Shown one piece after another: positions 1 to 10,935 of a stretch of DNA of 64,000 nucleotides. A program made the position numbers and the translations under genes. Position 1 is the stretch's first letter. Each line of letters opens with the position of its first letter. The stretch spans positions 137,824,679 through 137,888,678 of the forward strand of contig NC_133771.1 of assembly GCF_003597395.2 (NCBI RefSeq), in the 5' to 3' direction. The notes beneath the pieces are model-generated. The model saw only the letters and a list, made by a program, of their open reading frames with translations. It was not told the origin of the DNA and searched no databases. This DNA comes from Chelonoidis abingdonii (Eukaryota; Chordata; Testudines; Testudinidae).

Positions 1-10
1 TACAACTTAC

Positions 11-185
11 TTTTATTGTCTAGCTGAGCTCTGTATTTACTAAACCCTTTTAGCCGTACTCTCTGGCCCAGAAGATCAAGGAACTCTTCAAAAGCAGGCC
101 CGGCTGTCTCATTGTTATACATCTCTTCCTCTGTGCTTTGGCCCGCTTTGCAATACAGGACCCCAATCTTGTGCTGAAAACTCAG
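11..185 (-). CDS. SIPA1L2: SIPA1L2 coding exon 4 of those visible (start of RapGAP domain)
   Basis: This exon encodes about 58 residues. Read on the minus strand it begins CTG AGT TTT after a cag acceptor (AG at 187-186, preceded by a T-rich tract) and ends AAT AAA A before gtaagt (GT at 10-9). The peptide runs FQHKIGILYCKAGQ to YRAQLDNK, a block I recognise from SIPA1-like proteins that leads into the Rap GTPase-activating domain. It contains the acidic stretch [10 protein letters not shown] and the [10 protein letters not shown] segment. The phase (0 in, 1 out) joins the previous exon at 6012, and the next exon must lie left of base 1. In family terms the product stimulates GTP hydrolysis by Rap and is found at synapses and the cytoskeleton. 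It is too short to split from the paralogues SIPA1L1/L3 alone, but the linked exons decide for L2. Confidence 0.93.
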
Positions 186-578
186 CTGAAATAAGAAAAG
201 TAAAATTACAAATGGAAAAACATGGTAAGCAGTGACACAGAAAAATATGAACTATTTAAACTACAATTTTATTTCTGCAATAGCAGGCAAGGATTATTTA
301 ATAAATATGATCAAAAATTATTTTAGAACGTGAGGAAAAATTCAGATGTGAAAGATAAAGAAAACTATATTCAGCAAACTATATTCAGCAAAGTTGACAG
401 TCAGCATTCAAGCACAGACAGAACAAGTTGATAAATCCTTGACTTTTGACTTAGCTATCAATTATATATAGAAATGTCCAGTATTGCATGCTCTACAATT
501 TTATATCTTTCTTTAATTGGCACTGGCTGTACAATTGTCTTCTTTCACAGTCTGGGAACACAGCAAGGAGTCTATTTT
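186..578. other. Intron sequence between SIPA1L2 exons, no other feature
   Basis: AT-rich intronic DNA between the exon at 11-185 and the hAT-like insertion at 579. The stretch next to the exon (186-205) supplies the polypyrimidine tract and AG of the acceptor on the minus strand. I see nothing else coding or structured here. Confidence 0.7.
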
Positions 579-2080
579 TAGAGTCTTGCAAATCCATGGG
601 TATCCGCTTTGTATCCACAGACCATTTCTGCAGATTGCAGCGTGGATGCAGATACAAATTTATTATCCGCACCGGGGTCTGCAGCACACACTCACTCAAA
701 TGGAGCGGCTGTCACCCAGACTGCAGGCTCCAATTCCATTCTCTGAATCATGCAGCAGCATTCTGGGAGTTTTAGTCTCCAGCTTGCTCGGAGGAAGGAG
801 TAAACTACAACTCCCAGAAGGGAGTGAGCCAAGAACCGTTTTGAAGGTGCGATTGTTCTTTAAATCAGCCAGCGGCAATAGCTACATGCTTTAGAGTCGC
901 CATAACTGCGTAAGGGTGTCTAAGCCCCTCAAGGGAGGGCTACATAGAAGAACCCAGATTTGTAGCCTCCCTGCCCAGAGCGGGGAAGGATGTATGGCAG
1001 GGACGGAGCAGGTGGGAGGGCAGGAGGTGTCTAGAGAGAAGTGGGGTTGGGATGGTGGTTGGGGGTTTGACACAGCCATGTGTCCGCTGCGCAGTGACCT
1101 GTGGATAGAGTTATTAACTGTCTAATCACACAAACACCCTTGCCCTGCCCCACCCCTGCCTTGCCCCTTCTCTGAGGCCCTGCCCCACTCACTCCATCTC
1201 CCTTCTTTTCATCATTTGTTCTCCCTCACCCTCACTCACTTTCACTGGGCTGGAGCAGGGGGTGGGGATGCGGGCTCTGAGCTGGGGCTGAGGGGTTCAG
1301 AGTGTGGGAGGGGGCTCTGGGCTGAGCCTAGCAGGGCCTTTGGCTGCACAAGGGGATGCGGGGTGCAGGCTTTGGGAGGGAGTTTTGGGTGTGGAGGGGA
1401 TTCAAGACTAGGGAAGGGGATTGGGGTGCGGGAGGGGGTATGGGGTGCTGACTCCAGGAGAGGGCTCAGGGCTGGGGGTTTGGGGTGCAGGAGGGGATGA
1501 AGGGTGTGGGCTCCAATCAGGCAGTGCTTACCTTGGGTGGCTCCCGGTTGGTGGCGCAGCGGGGCTAAGGCAGGCGCCTTACCTGCCCTGGCCCAGTGCT
1601 ACTCGCAGAAGGGGCTGACACATCCCTGCTGTCCCTGGGGGGCAGGGTGTTCCACGTGCTGCTCCTACCTGCAGGCACTGCCACTGCAGCTCCCATTGGC
1701 CACACTTCCTGGCCAATGGGAGCTGTAGAGTCGGTGCTCAGGGCAGGGGCAGTACATGGAGACTCCCTGGCCTCCCTCCCAGGGGACACAAGAATGTGCT
1801 TGCTGCTTCCGAGAGTGGCGCAGACTTAGGGCATGCAGGGAGCCTGCCTTAGGCCCGCCGTGCTGCTGGACTTTTAGCGGCCTTAAATCTCCCAGTTTGG
1901 CTTCTGTAGCCTCCAGGAGTTACAGCCCAGTTCCAGGAGTCTCCTGGCGAAACTGGGAGGGTTGGCAACCCTACCAGTGGAGCTGTTTATAACTGTGCAA
2001 ATCTGCGGATACCTGCAGACAATTTTTGTGGATTGTGGATCAGATGCGGATATACCTTTTTGTATCAGTGCAGGGCTCTA
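579..2080. mobile_element. Composite hAT-like non-autonomous element with 8-bp target duplication
   Basis: The unit is bounded by TCTATTTT at 571-578 and again at 2081-2088, an exact 8-bp duplication typical of hAT transposons. The ends are imperfect inverted repeats, tagagtcttgca on the left and the reverse complement of gcagggctcta on the right. The outer arms (about 590-690 and 1990-2080) share repeated 'atccgc/gcggat' words. The interior is different: a segment with two divergent actacaactcccag motifs (758-820), then a GC-rich block from about 900 to 1975 ending in gggagggttggcaaccctac, which looks like the terminus of a second, nested repeat. No transposase reading frame is visible, and the short ORFs in the GC-rich part are not protein-like. 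Confidence 0.72.
758..820. promoter_or_regulatory. Pair of divergent ZNF143/Staf-like motifs
   Basis: gcattctgggagttttagt (758-776) is the reverse complement of a near match to the actacaactcccagaatgc motif known for ZNF143/Staf. A second match, actacaactcccagaag (804-820), lies 27 bases on in the opposite orientation. The two form an imperfect inverted repeat inside the hAT-like composite. The match is by eye; binding or promoter activity is not shown. Confidence 0.35.
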
Positions 2081-2088
2081 TCTATTTT

Positions 2089-5000
2089 CACATATTTTTA
2101 GCTTTTAAACTTTAGCTAGTTGGTCCCCTGTATGTCAAATGCTTCCACATACCACCTTTCTAATTATATGAGAACATCCATTTAAAAAGACATGCTTCAA
2201 ATGAGTACTGTAAATAGGTTTTCACAAGATTAATTTCTTTTATATGCATCAATAAATCTTTTTTCCTCAAAAATGTCTTTTGCAAAAAAGTAATTTCCTG
2301 TTTTCTGACCATCTTCACGTGCAGAGATCTCTGTTATATGCACAGTGTACTGTAAACTAAAAATAAGACTGCAACTGAATGTTGTTAAAATCTCAATACT
2401 GAAACATTGTTAGATTAGATGGGATGATTTTCCTGAGAAAAGTATTGACTTATTTTTTAAGCCGGATTCATGAGACAACAAATAGGAAACTCCAATATGA
2501 GTGGATTAGTCCTGTTAGTCTTTCTACCAGCTATTAAAGCTTCACAAACTGACAGAGATCAGTAGTCACATCAGATTCTCTTAAGACATTTATCCATACA
2601 CACTTTTCACATTTACGATCAAGTTCTAAAATACTTCCTTAATCAAAATTCAGGACTACTGTCTAGGTCTGTAGAATAAAGAGTATACAATACTCTTCCT
2701 GTCAAAGTACACTTAGGTGACAAAAATCTACTGCACGTTAGGCATACATAATATAAAGGCTACAGTGCTAAATATACTTCAAACCACGTTAATTCATGCG
2801 TGTGATATCACACTCGTTTCATCATGGCAACTGGTATGAAAAGTCATGAGCTAGGAATGGTAAAAAAGGCAAGCAATGAAAATATGGCAAAATAGAGTCA
2901 AGTGTCATGAGAGTGGCTTTAAACCTCAAATTCCCTTTATCTTCCCATTTTAGTAATAGCCGTGCTTATACTAAATGAGTAGGCAGTCATGAAGAGTTAA
3001 ACTGTGTGGTTTGTGTGCCATATTTTTTATCTATTTATTTATTTATTTTTAAAAGAAAAAACTCCTCATCACTCCTGGAGGAATAAAAGCTCTCATTGCT
3101 GGTTTACAAAACTGATCTTTTGTGCCATCATGATGTTACTGCTTTTCTGAGCTCCTGCTCTGTTTGCCTCTCATGCAGCCTTGGGTTCAACTTGGCAACA
3201 CTCAAGATGCTCAGTAAAATTGACTCAATTATCACAGGCACCCACTACATACAAAAATCCTCAAATGTCAAAAGTCATGGATATTTTTAAAAACTCTGGA
3301 AAGAATGAGATTCTATGCATCTCATGACAAAGAATACAGCAAAACGTCCCTTGACTTCTACAGGGCTAGAATTTCACTCTTAGTTATTGAATTAACTATC
3401 AATGGGACAATTTCTACTTTGTTTTACTGATATAAATCTGGCGTAACGCCACTGGTCCAGAGAACAATTTCATAATTCTATCTATTCTGACTCAGGGCAG
3501 ATATTTTTTAGTCATTACCTAATGGATAATGCTTTAGCTACTGAACAAACATCAGCATAGCTATGCTTGATGAGAAGCAGATCACACTCCATTTATTAAG
3601 GGAATGCTTAGATGACAACTTCTGGATCTCTATCCTACACAGTTCAACTTTTTGGCTGCGATGTTCAGAGAAACCCAGGGAAGTTGGGTACTCAACATCA
3701 ACTGAATTTCAAAGCAATTTGAGCACCATTTCCCTTGGACCCCTTTGTAAATTCCTTTGTTCCAGAGAAGGGCAAAAAGATTCACATGCAATAAGAACAC
3801 TCACCATATCCTATCACCAGAAAAAGGAAAAGTACAATTATTAAAAATATTCCATCTTGATCTCGAGATGAACAGGTGGCTTTTCCCATAAAACCTATGG
3901 TCAATCTGAGGTAGATCAAATTGCCCGTTTCTCACAACAAATAGGAAAATACAGATTCTTTATTTACATTCTTGAAAGAGGTTAATCATTCTGTTCACAT
4001 CTATTTTGCTATTGTCACATTTCCTACATACCAGTCTCTCAAATGACTATTACCCTGGTGACAAAATTAATCCACTAGACCATGGTTCACATTTAAAAAA
4101 AATGTGCTGTACAGCCAGCCATCACCTTCAATTACCATGAAAGACTCTTTTTTTATTTGCTTGATTAATAAACTCAATGTATTAAACACCTAAGAGGATT
4201 AAAATCATAAAAAGATCTCATGCTAGTTCTATACACAGCTTTCTGTATTTGCCTCAGTAACTATCTCAAGATAAGAAGCATAAAAGAAGTATTAAAATAA
4301 TATATTCATACTGATGACAGCACATTTCACAACAGAACTGAATTCTCAATACTAAACATCAGGCATAAAAAAGGAAAAATGAGGACTGTTGTATCTCAAA
4401 GTCATTAACTGATTATTATAACATTACTTCGGTTAGTTTGACTGCTTTATGCTTCCACAATGGACACCCAAATTACAGTCCCAGTTTATGGTTGTGGATG
4501 ATGGCAATGAGTTCTATAAATGTACCATATAGTTTGTTTAAAGAAGGAAATGCCTTACATTGCCCCAAATGCGATTCCACTCTGGTCAATTAATATTATT
4601 GATATTACGAGCGGGAACTCACTTGAGTTTAAACAAAAAAGATAGCTACAATGATGTCGTACCCAAGGAGCACTAAGCTTAAAAATTGGCTGAATGCTCC
4701 CAATTTCCTTTACTGTTTTTCATGAACTCTGACAGACCAAAGGAGAAAGTAAAAAAATTATTCAAAACACACATTAAATTTAAAAACATATTTGATAATT
4801 TATTAAAAATTCTTTTTGCCCTAGGAGAGCAAATGAGTGGGGAAATATAGAGGAAATGGGTACATCGAACTGACATTCTCATAGCTAGGAACCATCTATT
4901 GATCTACAACTACTCTGTTACAACTAAAAGAAATAACAGAAGAATGCCTTGTATACACTAACATGTTAGACACAATCACTGTATTTCATACTGAATTAAT

Positions 5001-6011
5001 ACTGAAAATTATTAAGACACGATAGTCCCTTATTTTTGCATGTACAATGATCATTTATTTAAAATTAAAATCTTAAACATTCTTTGCATAGGTGAACTAA
5101 AGGCATTCACAAGCTAGTCCTTCACAGATTATTCAGAAGCAGTAAACATGTTTGGCAGTCTTTGAACAGAGAAGGTTCACCTTTACTGAACCTGTTAAAT
5201 CTCACCAGTATTCACTCTGAATTTTAAGTGTACGTTTGTTTCATTGCTGATGCAGTGTTAACCTGTTAGATAGTCTCAATTAGAATTTCAGCTGTTTGAA
5301 CTATCACACATTTCACTCCACTGATAAGTTTGCTACAGTGAATAAGAGTGCTAATTATAAGTTAAAATATGAAAACTAACTTGGGATTCATGGGACTATG
5401 ATATAAGTAAACCTTATTTCTAACTATAATACATCTAATTTTCCAAAGTGCTGAGCACTTCCAGCTGCCACTGATTTCAGTTTTAGATGTAGAGGCTCAT
5501 CATGATTTTATAAATCTTTAGAATTTTACCTACTCTCTCTATAAGAAATACACATTAGTTAACCTTTTTGTTTATATCCAATATTTGCACATAGAAAATA
5601 TGGACTTCAATCTGTGAAAACCATTTTTGTGAAAATTTTAAAAACATAGTACAAACTATATTCTCTCCCTCTCCTTACTCCTGGGATTCTCTACAGGTTA
5701 CTTGGTCTTTCCCAAATTGCAAGGCATATTGCTTGGAAAATAAACAAATTATTGTTCAAATACTTGTAACTCCGGCAATAGGGCATTTTTCTGGAGTCAC
5801 TGAACCATTACCTGTCACCATTTTCATTTTGTTATTAAAAATACTCAGCTGTTTGTGAACTCTTCTTGAAAATAGGGCAAATGGCTGTTCAAGAGAAAAT
5901 ATATTACATCACAAATTCATGTTTATTTACAACATCAACAAAAGATTTAAGGAAAAAGGTACATGTTCTTTCAAGTGGATAGCCTTTAGAGAGAAATCAA
6001 ACACAACATAC
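2089..6011. other. SIPA1L2 intron, mostly featureless AT-rich DNA
   Basis: About 3.9 kb of AT-rich intron. I see no exon, RNA gene or transposon with clear ends. There are simple T/A runs (for example a TTTA-rich patch near 3028-3050) and short decayed repeat words such as 'aaagtgctgagcac' near 5450. The last bases before 6012 supply the gtatgt donor of the neighbouring exon on the minus strand. Confidence 0.6.
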
Positions 6012-6200
6012 CCCTTGTTCATCCAGTTTAAGCAGCTGTTCAGAGACTTTGGGTGAGCTTGAAGCCTGCCTCAGGCACTGAATGCTCAACTCTGGTATTA
6101 CATATTCCAGTACCTCTTTGAGAGGCAGGCCTCGTGCTGTGCCATGTCTTGCAGTAGATGGTATGGCATCTTCTAATATTGCTCCTCTCAATGTAGTAAG
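6012..6200 (-). CDS. SIPA1L2: SIPA1L2 coding exon 3 of those visible
   Basis: A 189-base exon of 63 codons. On the minus strand it follows cttgctgcag and starts CTT ACT ACA ([15 protein letters not shown]), ending GAT GAA CAA GGG before gtatgt. The phase is 0 on both sides. The peptide includes [18 protein letters not shown] and [14 protein letters not shown], blocks characteristic of the region just before the RapGAP domain in SIPA1-like proteins. The residue pattern follows SIPA1L2 more closely than L1 or L3 as I recall them. The exon is intact. A decayed copy of its 3' end and of the following intron is present at 15323-15425. Confidence 0.94.
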
Positions 6201-6490
6201 CTGCAGCAAGAGTGGAAGACCTCACTGAATATTTATAATTTTAACACTACGCTATTAAAATACAATCTTCAGGCTCTGAAGTGGGGATTTGTTGGGGGGA
6301 GAGACAGACATGTTTAATTCATTGAGGATATTGCAAAGGTTAGTAAAGCAAATAAACATTAAAGAGGAAACAGACATTTGTAACTTCTAAACAAAGAAGT
6401 TAAATATAGTAACACTAGACTATGTACAATTACTAGAAAATAGAAACTTTGGGCTGATACTCAAATCCAGAACTCATTTCTTTTGTTACT
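6201..6490. other. Intron, no distinct feature
   Basis: About 290 bases of AT-rich intron between the exon acceptor and the foldback element beginning near 6491. The first 20 bases hold the minus-strand acceptor. Nothing else is recognised. Confidence 0.6.
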
Positions 6491-7010
6491 AAGGCTGTGT
6501 CTTCATTGAAAAAAAAAGGTGAGTCTTTTTACAGCAGGATAATTAATGTGCATTAGCTATCTCACTGTAAAATCCTAGTTGGACAAGTCACTGTACTTTT
6601 AGGGTATGTCTACACTGCAGATTAGGAAATGTGTCTGTAGCACACAGAGACATATCCTGATCTAGTTAGATCAAAGCTAGCTTGAGTAGCAGCATGTGCA
6701 GCAACTGTTTGAGTATGTACCCAAGGTCCTATGCAAGCAGGACTAGCCCAGCAGCTGCCCGTATGGCCATTGCTTCACTATCATCATTACTTGATCAAGC
6801 TCTTGACCTGGATCAGAGCTAGCTGGGGTACACCCACCCATACTGTTATCACACCTCCCAGTTGCAGTGTAGACAAATCCTTACTGTGAGATAGTATAGG
6901 TGAGGTCAGCCACAGGCAGAAATATAGTGTTGATCTCACAGTTACAACTACAGTGCCTTGTCTCTACTAGGAGTTTACAGTAGAATAGCTAGTGTATATT
7001 AGTTATCCTG
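6491..7010. mobile_element. Foldback MITE split by a nested Harbinger MITE
   Basis: The arm at 6530-6595 (cagcaggataattaatgtgc onward) is closely matched in reverse complement by 6950-7010 (...agtgtatattagttatcctg), giving a foldback with long arms. The space between them is largely taken up by the separate TTA-flanked MITE at 6602-6880. The left end probably extends to about 6491 (aaggctgtgtcttcattg); the right end has lost the matching tail. No coding capacity. Class uncertain. Confidence 0.65.
6602..6880. mobile_element. Harbinger-type MITE with TTA target duplication
   Basis: The element runs from gggtatgtctacactgcag to the inverted ttgcagtgtagacaaatcc and is flanked by TTA on both sides (6599-6601 and 6881-6883), as expected for PIF/Harbinger integration. 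It is 279 bp with no ORF. Its termini share the 'tctacactg' core with the autonomous-length Harbinger copies at 10536 and 59067, so related transposases may have moved it. Confidence 0.8.
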
Positions 7011-7056
7011 AAATAAAAAAAAAAATACAAGACACAAAAACAAATAACCACTCCCC

Positions 7057-7078
7057 GCGTGCGCGCACACACACACAC
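7057..7078. repeat. Alternating (GC/CA) microsatellite
   Basis: gcgtgcgcgcacacacacac, an uninterrupted purine-pyrimidine alternation capable of Z-DNA. It lies between two transposon remnants. Confidence 0.8.
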
Positions 7079-7168
7079 TTCTTTTTAATAATGAAGACAA
7101 AGTCTAAGTATTATACAACATATTATATATATGTACAGTGGAAACCTGAACATTACAGTTAACAGGAA

Positions 7169-7856
7169 TAGAGCTGGGCAAAATTTTTTGGACAAAACTT
7201 TCACTAAAAAAATGCAGATTTGGGTTGGCTAAAACATTTTGCAAGTTTGTACTGAATTCACCAAATTGTTTCAACAGAACAACCCCCCCCCGCCCCAGTC
7301 TAAATGTTTTTGTGACCGAATGCCCTCCTGATCCCCTTAGAGGGGCAATGGACCTAATGTATCTGGACTGTCCAGGGGAGGACTGGACAGTGCAGAGCAC
7401 ACGTTTTTTGGGGAAATCTGGGACTGGGCATGTATTGGGGTCACCCTTCAAACAGTAATCATGGCTTCTGGAAGCCAGAGCATGGTTGGTGTTTGCTGAC
7501 AGGCTGCTGGGGTCATAGTTGCCGGACAAGGGCTGTGGCTATACACAGACTTTGTGGGTGTTACCTGCATGCTGGCAGGCTGTTTGTCAGAAGCCCACAT
7601 TGGGAGCTACAGCAGCAAAGCATTTTGAGATATCCCAGATTGCAGGGCAAGTGGTGACAGCCCTCACTGGCTTAAATTGCACCACAGAACGTCAAAGTTT
7701 TGTTATGACTTTTTTGAAACAAAACATTTTGAATTTTAGTTCACTTTTATTTCAAAAGGTAAAAAAAATCCAAACCAAAACTAAATGTTTCATTTTAGTC
7801 AACCCCCATCTTCCTCCCGCAATTCAGCCACTGTACCAGTTATTGGCACAGCTCTA
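7169..7856. mobile_element. hAT-like repeat with imperfect 8-bp flanks, carrying an internal insertion
   Basis: The ends are tagagctgggc and, inverted, ggcacagctcta. The flanks aacaggaa (7161-7168) and atcaagaa (7857-7864) agree at 6 of 8 positions. The outer parts are A/T-rich (for example aaaattttttggacaaaac). The centre, about 7313-7670, differs in composition and looks like an inserted repeat I cannot name. The 141-aa minus-strand frame here is not protein-like. Confidence 0.5.
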
Positions 7857-8773
7857 ATCAAGAACTGACACTTTATGGCTAACAGGTGTTTCTTGCCATG
7901 ATGAAGAGACAACTTCTGAGAATCAAAGGAAAGTTTGCACTTGTATGTCATCTTTGGTTGGTGTCTGTGATAAGCACCTGAAACTTTCCTTCAAATCACC
8001 ACTAAAAATAGGATCCACGTGACTCACTGCTGTGATAAGGGAAGAATGAACCAGTTTGGGAAAAAATACAAACTAGCCTGAATGTGAAAGTTTTGATCAG
8101 GTTTGGTAAGTATACCTCCAATACAATCAAAGTCCACTTCTACTTCAAACAGGATCCACTATTTTTGCTTCAGTAAGATATTAGCATTCCCTCTCCTTCC
8201 ATAAACCATGTACTTGGAAGAGATTTGGTATCCCAGTTATTCCAGACCGCAAATATAGTACATCACTTTTGAAGAGATAACAGGCATTTTGAAACTATAC
8301 ACTTGTAAGTTTTTTTTGGCTAAAAAACCTTGAGGAATAGTAAACATCTTCAAGTTCCTCATCCCTCCCTTTTGTCCCAAACTTTCCTTCCTGCCACAAG
8401 AAACCTAACACTCTCCAGAAGCACCTCAGGCTAAACTTATCTTCCCTTGTTTGCTGTCTGCCCTCTCTGGTTCCCCATCTGTTCCCTTATGGGTCCCTCT
8501 GGATATGTACCTGCAACCAATCCAACTGTTCTCTAATGGTTCCCAACCAAAGGAAGCAAGCATTTCAGGAAGCAGGAAAATAAGCAAAATTTTGCTTCAG
8601 GAATCAGCTGCAACATGTATTAATGCTAACAAAACACACACCTCCCTGCAAATGTATTCATCTGTAAAATCTTTTAAAAGTCAATTTCCAGATCGATGCT
8701 AGCATGGGAAAACAGCCAGTGTTAACTTCTCTTTTACCTCCTTCTCCCCATCAAAACAGCACTCAAACAGTAC
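7857..8773. other. Intron, no distinct feature
   Basis: Intron between the hAT-like repeat and the exon ending at 8774. It contains the gtactg donor of that exon at its right edge (minus strand). Nothing else is recognised. Confidence 0.6.
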
Positions 8774-8907
8774 CTCACTTGTCCTGAAAGCTATACGATA
8801 GTTGAACTGAGATCCTTCTCTCTCCTTAGCATCTTCAACCTTCTCTCTCCTGATGCTGACTGCAACAGGACCTAGATTTTCATCAATTCCAAAATAGTTC
8901 TGATGCT
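8774..8907 (-). CDS. SIPA1L2: SIPA1L2 coding exon 2 of those visible
   Basis: A 134-base exon. On the minus strand cctctgctacag precedes AG CAT CAG AAC; with the final G of the previous exon this restores the codon for Glu, then [19 protein letters not shown]. The exon ends TTC AGG ACA AGT GAG before gtactg, with phase 0 into the next exon. The peptide block [19 protein letters not shown] is a strong family signature of SIPA1-like RapGAPs; [22 protein letters not shown] matches the SIPA1L2 version. The exon is intact. It lies about 26 kb downstream of the first coding exon, the intervening intron being filled with transposons. Confidence 0.95.
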
Positions 8908-10385
8908 CTGTAGCAGAGGAGAATGAATGCAAAAAGGAAGAGAATAGCGAAGTGTTAGACTTATGGCTGCATCAAATCTTATACGAGAAGTCTTACAGTG
9001 ATAAACAGGCATCTACTGTTGCACTGTGCGCCATACAATGGCTTTTCTATGTCTAAACATTGTTTGATAGAAGAGATTACATTCTCTAGTTAAGATTAGT
9101 TACGCACAAGAATCAAAATATCTGGTAGGACAAGTTCCCAATAGACAACTAAATCACATCCATTTCTCACAAGTAGACAAGCAGCATGTATCTTTCAAAA
9201 TATATTGCTTTTTAGTAGTATTTCCAAGAGTGAACCATTACAAAAAGTGTCATGGCATGCTTTATCACTGATTGACAATTTGTGTCTTAAACCAGTATAA
9301 CAACCGTCAGAAATGAACACGAAGACTTCGTTGTAGTGGGTAGAAACAAAATTAGTCAGTAGTAGGAACTGGAAAATAACACGCTTTCTAAATAGTTTAC
9401 CATGACAATACAAGCCAATATTTTATTTATTTTAAATAAAATGCTGTATTAAATTAATCTAGGTGGATCAGTGTGGAATAATATGCACAAACAGCAAGTT
9501 TTATACATATTGGAAGAAAGTCTGTAGCTCTAGTATCATTTACCAGAATCAACTAAAACACTGTGGGTGTTTGTTTTTTTAATAAAGTAGAGACAGAAAA
9601 TAATTAAATAGTCTTGTGGTTAATGCACAAGCTTGGGAGTCAGAATACTAACAATATCAGAAAGAACTGAAGTTAACAACTTCTCAGTTTATGGCAACCT
9701 GCTAATTTTGTGAATAATGAACAACAGTGCATTCCTCTAATTTTCTTCAGATTTCTATACTCACTTTGGCACATTTTTTCCAAGTTCTGTGAATTAATTG
9801 TAAGTAGAAGCATCATTACAGGAAATGTTCACAGAAGTGTATTTCAGGGGGAGATGAAGGCCTAGAGGACTGGTAAGGGAATGCAAACCCTTTTACCACT
9901 AGCTTACCAATTTAACTACAGCTCAGACTGAAAACAAATGAAAATTGTTAACATTTGATGGCTTTTCAGGGATCTATATGACGCATGTTGGTGGTCTCTC
10001 AATGGAAAGCATTCACAACAGCTGGTACTCTCGGTTCCTCCAGGAAATAAAGACCAACAAAAAACCTTACCACTTTCTTCTGCAAATGCAAAGACATGTC
10101 TTTGACCTTGCCTTCTCTTACATAAACTCACAGTAACAGGTATATTTATATTAAAAAGACAAACACACCTTATACATTCTCCACTCCACTGCACATGTTT
10201 CTCCCTCTGGGAAGAGAATGGGGGAAGAGGGGAACAATATGTGACAGACGTGTAGTCAAATTGCTTAATGCACTACTAGAAGGTGCTCAGATACTATGGT
10301 GATGAGCATGGTATATACAGAATCAAATAAACCCTTCTTAATAATCCTGGAAGTGACACTAAGGACCAAAGGGGCACAGAGATTG
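8908..10385. other. SIPA1L2 intron, left end
   Basis: About 1.5 kb of AT-rich intron before the CR1/Harbinger composite. Short ORFs on both strands look random. No clear transposon end is seen. Confidence 0.6.
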
Positions 10386-10535
10386 AATCATAGATTCATA
10401 AATTCTAGGGCTGAAAGGGACCTCGAGAGGTCATCAAGTCCTGTCCCCTGCCCTCATGGCAGAACCAAATATTGTCTAGACCATCCCCCTGATAGACATT
10501 TATCTAATCTACACTTAAATATCTCCAGAGATGGA
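10386..10535 (-). mobile_element. CR1 LINE 3' fragment, left part (interrupted by Harbinger-1)
   Basis: aatcatagattcataaattc followed by gctgaaagggacctcgagag is the reverse complement of a CR1 3' end. The sequence stops at gagatgga and resumes at 14891 with ggagattccac. The second CR1 at 21758 reads straight through (gagatggagattccac), which proves a single CR1 was split. Non-coding 3' region only. Confidence 0.85.
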
Positions 10536-10935
10536 GGCCTGGTCAACACTACGCGTTTAAACCGATTTTAGCAGCGTTAAACCAATTTAACGCTGTACCC
10601 GTCCACACAACGAGGCCCTTTATATCGACATAAAGAGCTCTTTAAATCGGTTTCTGTACTCCTCACCAACGAGTGGAGTAGCGCTAAAATCAGTATTACC
10701 ATATTGGATTAGGGTTAGCGTGGCCGCAAATCGATGGTATTGGCCTCCGGGCAGTATCCCACAGTGCACCATTGTGACCGTTCTGGACAGCAATCTCAAC
10801 TCGGATTCACTGGCCAGGTATACAGGAAAAGCCCCGCGAACTTTTGAATTTCATATCTTGTTTGGCCAGCATGGAGCTCTCATCAGCACAGGTGACCACG
10901 CAGAGCTCATCAGCACAGGTAACAATGTAGTCTTC

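Noticed and set aside
1216..1992. Run of glycine/tryptophan-rich ORFs
   Set aside because: They come from G-rich low-complexity DNA inside the composite hAT-like element.
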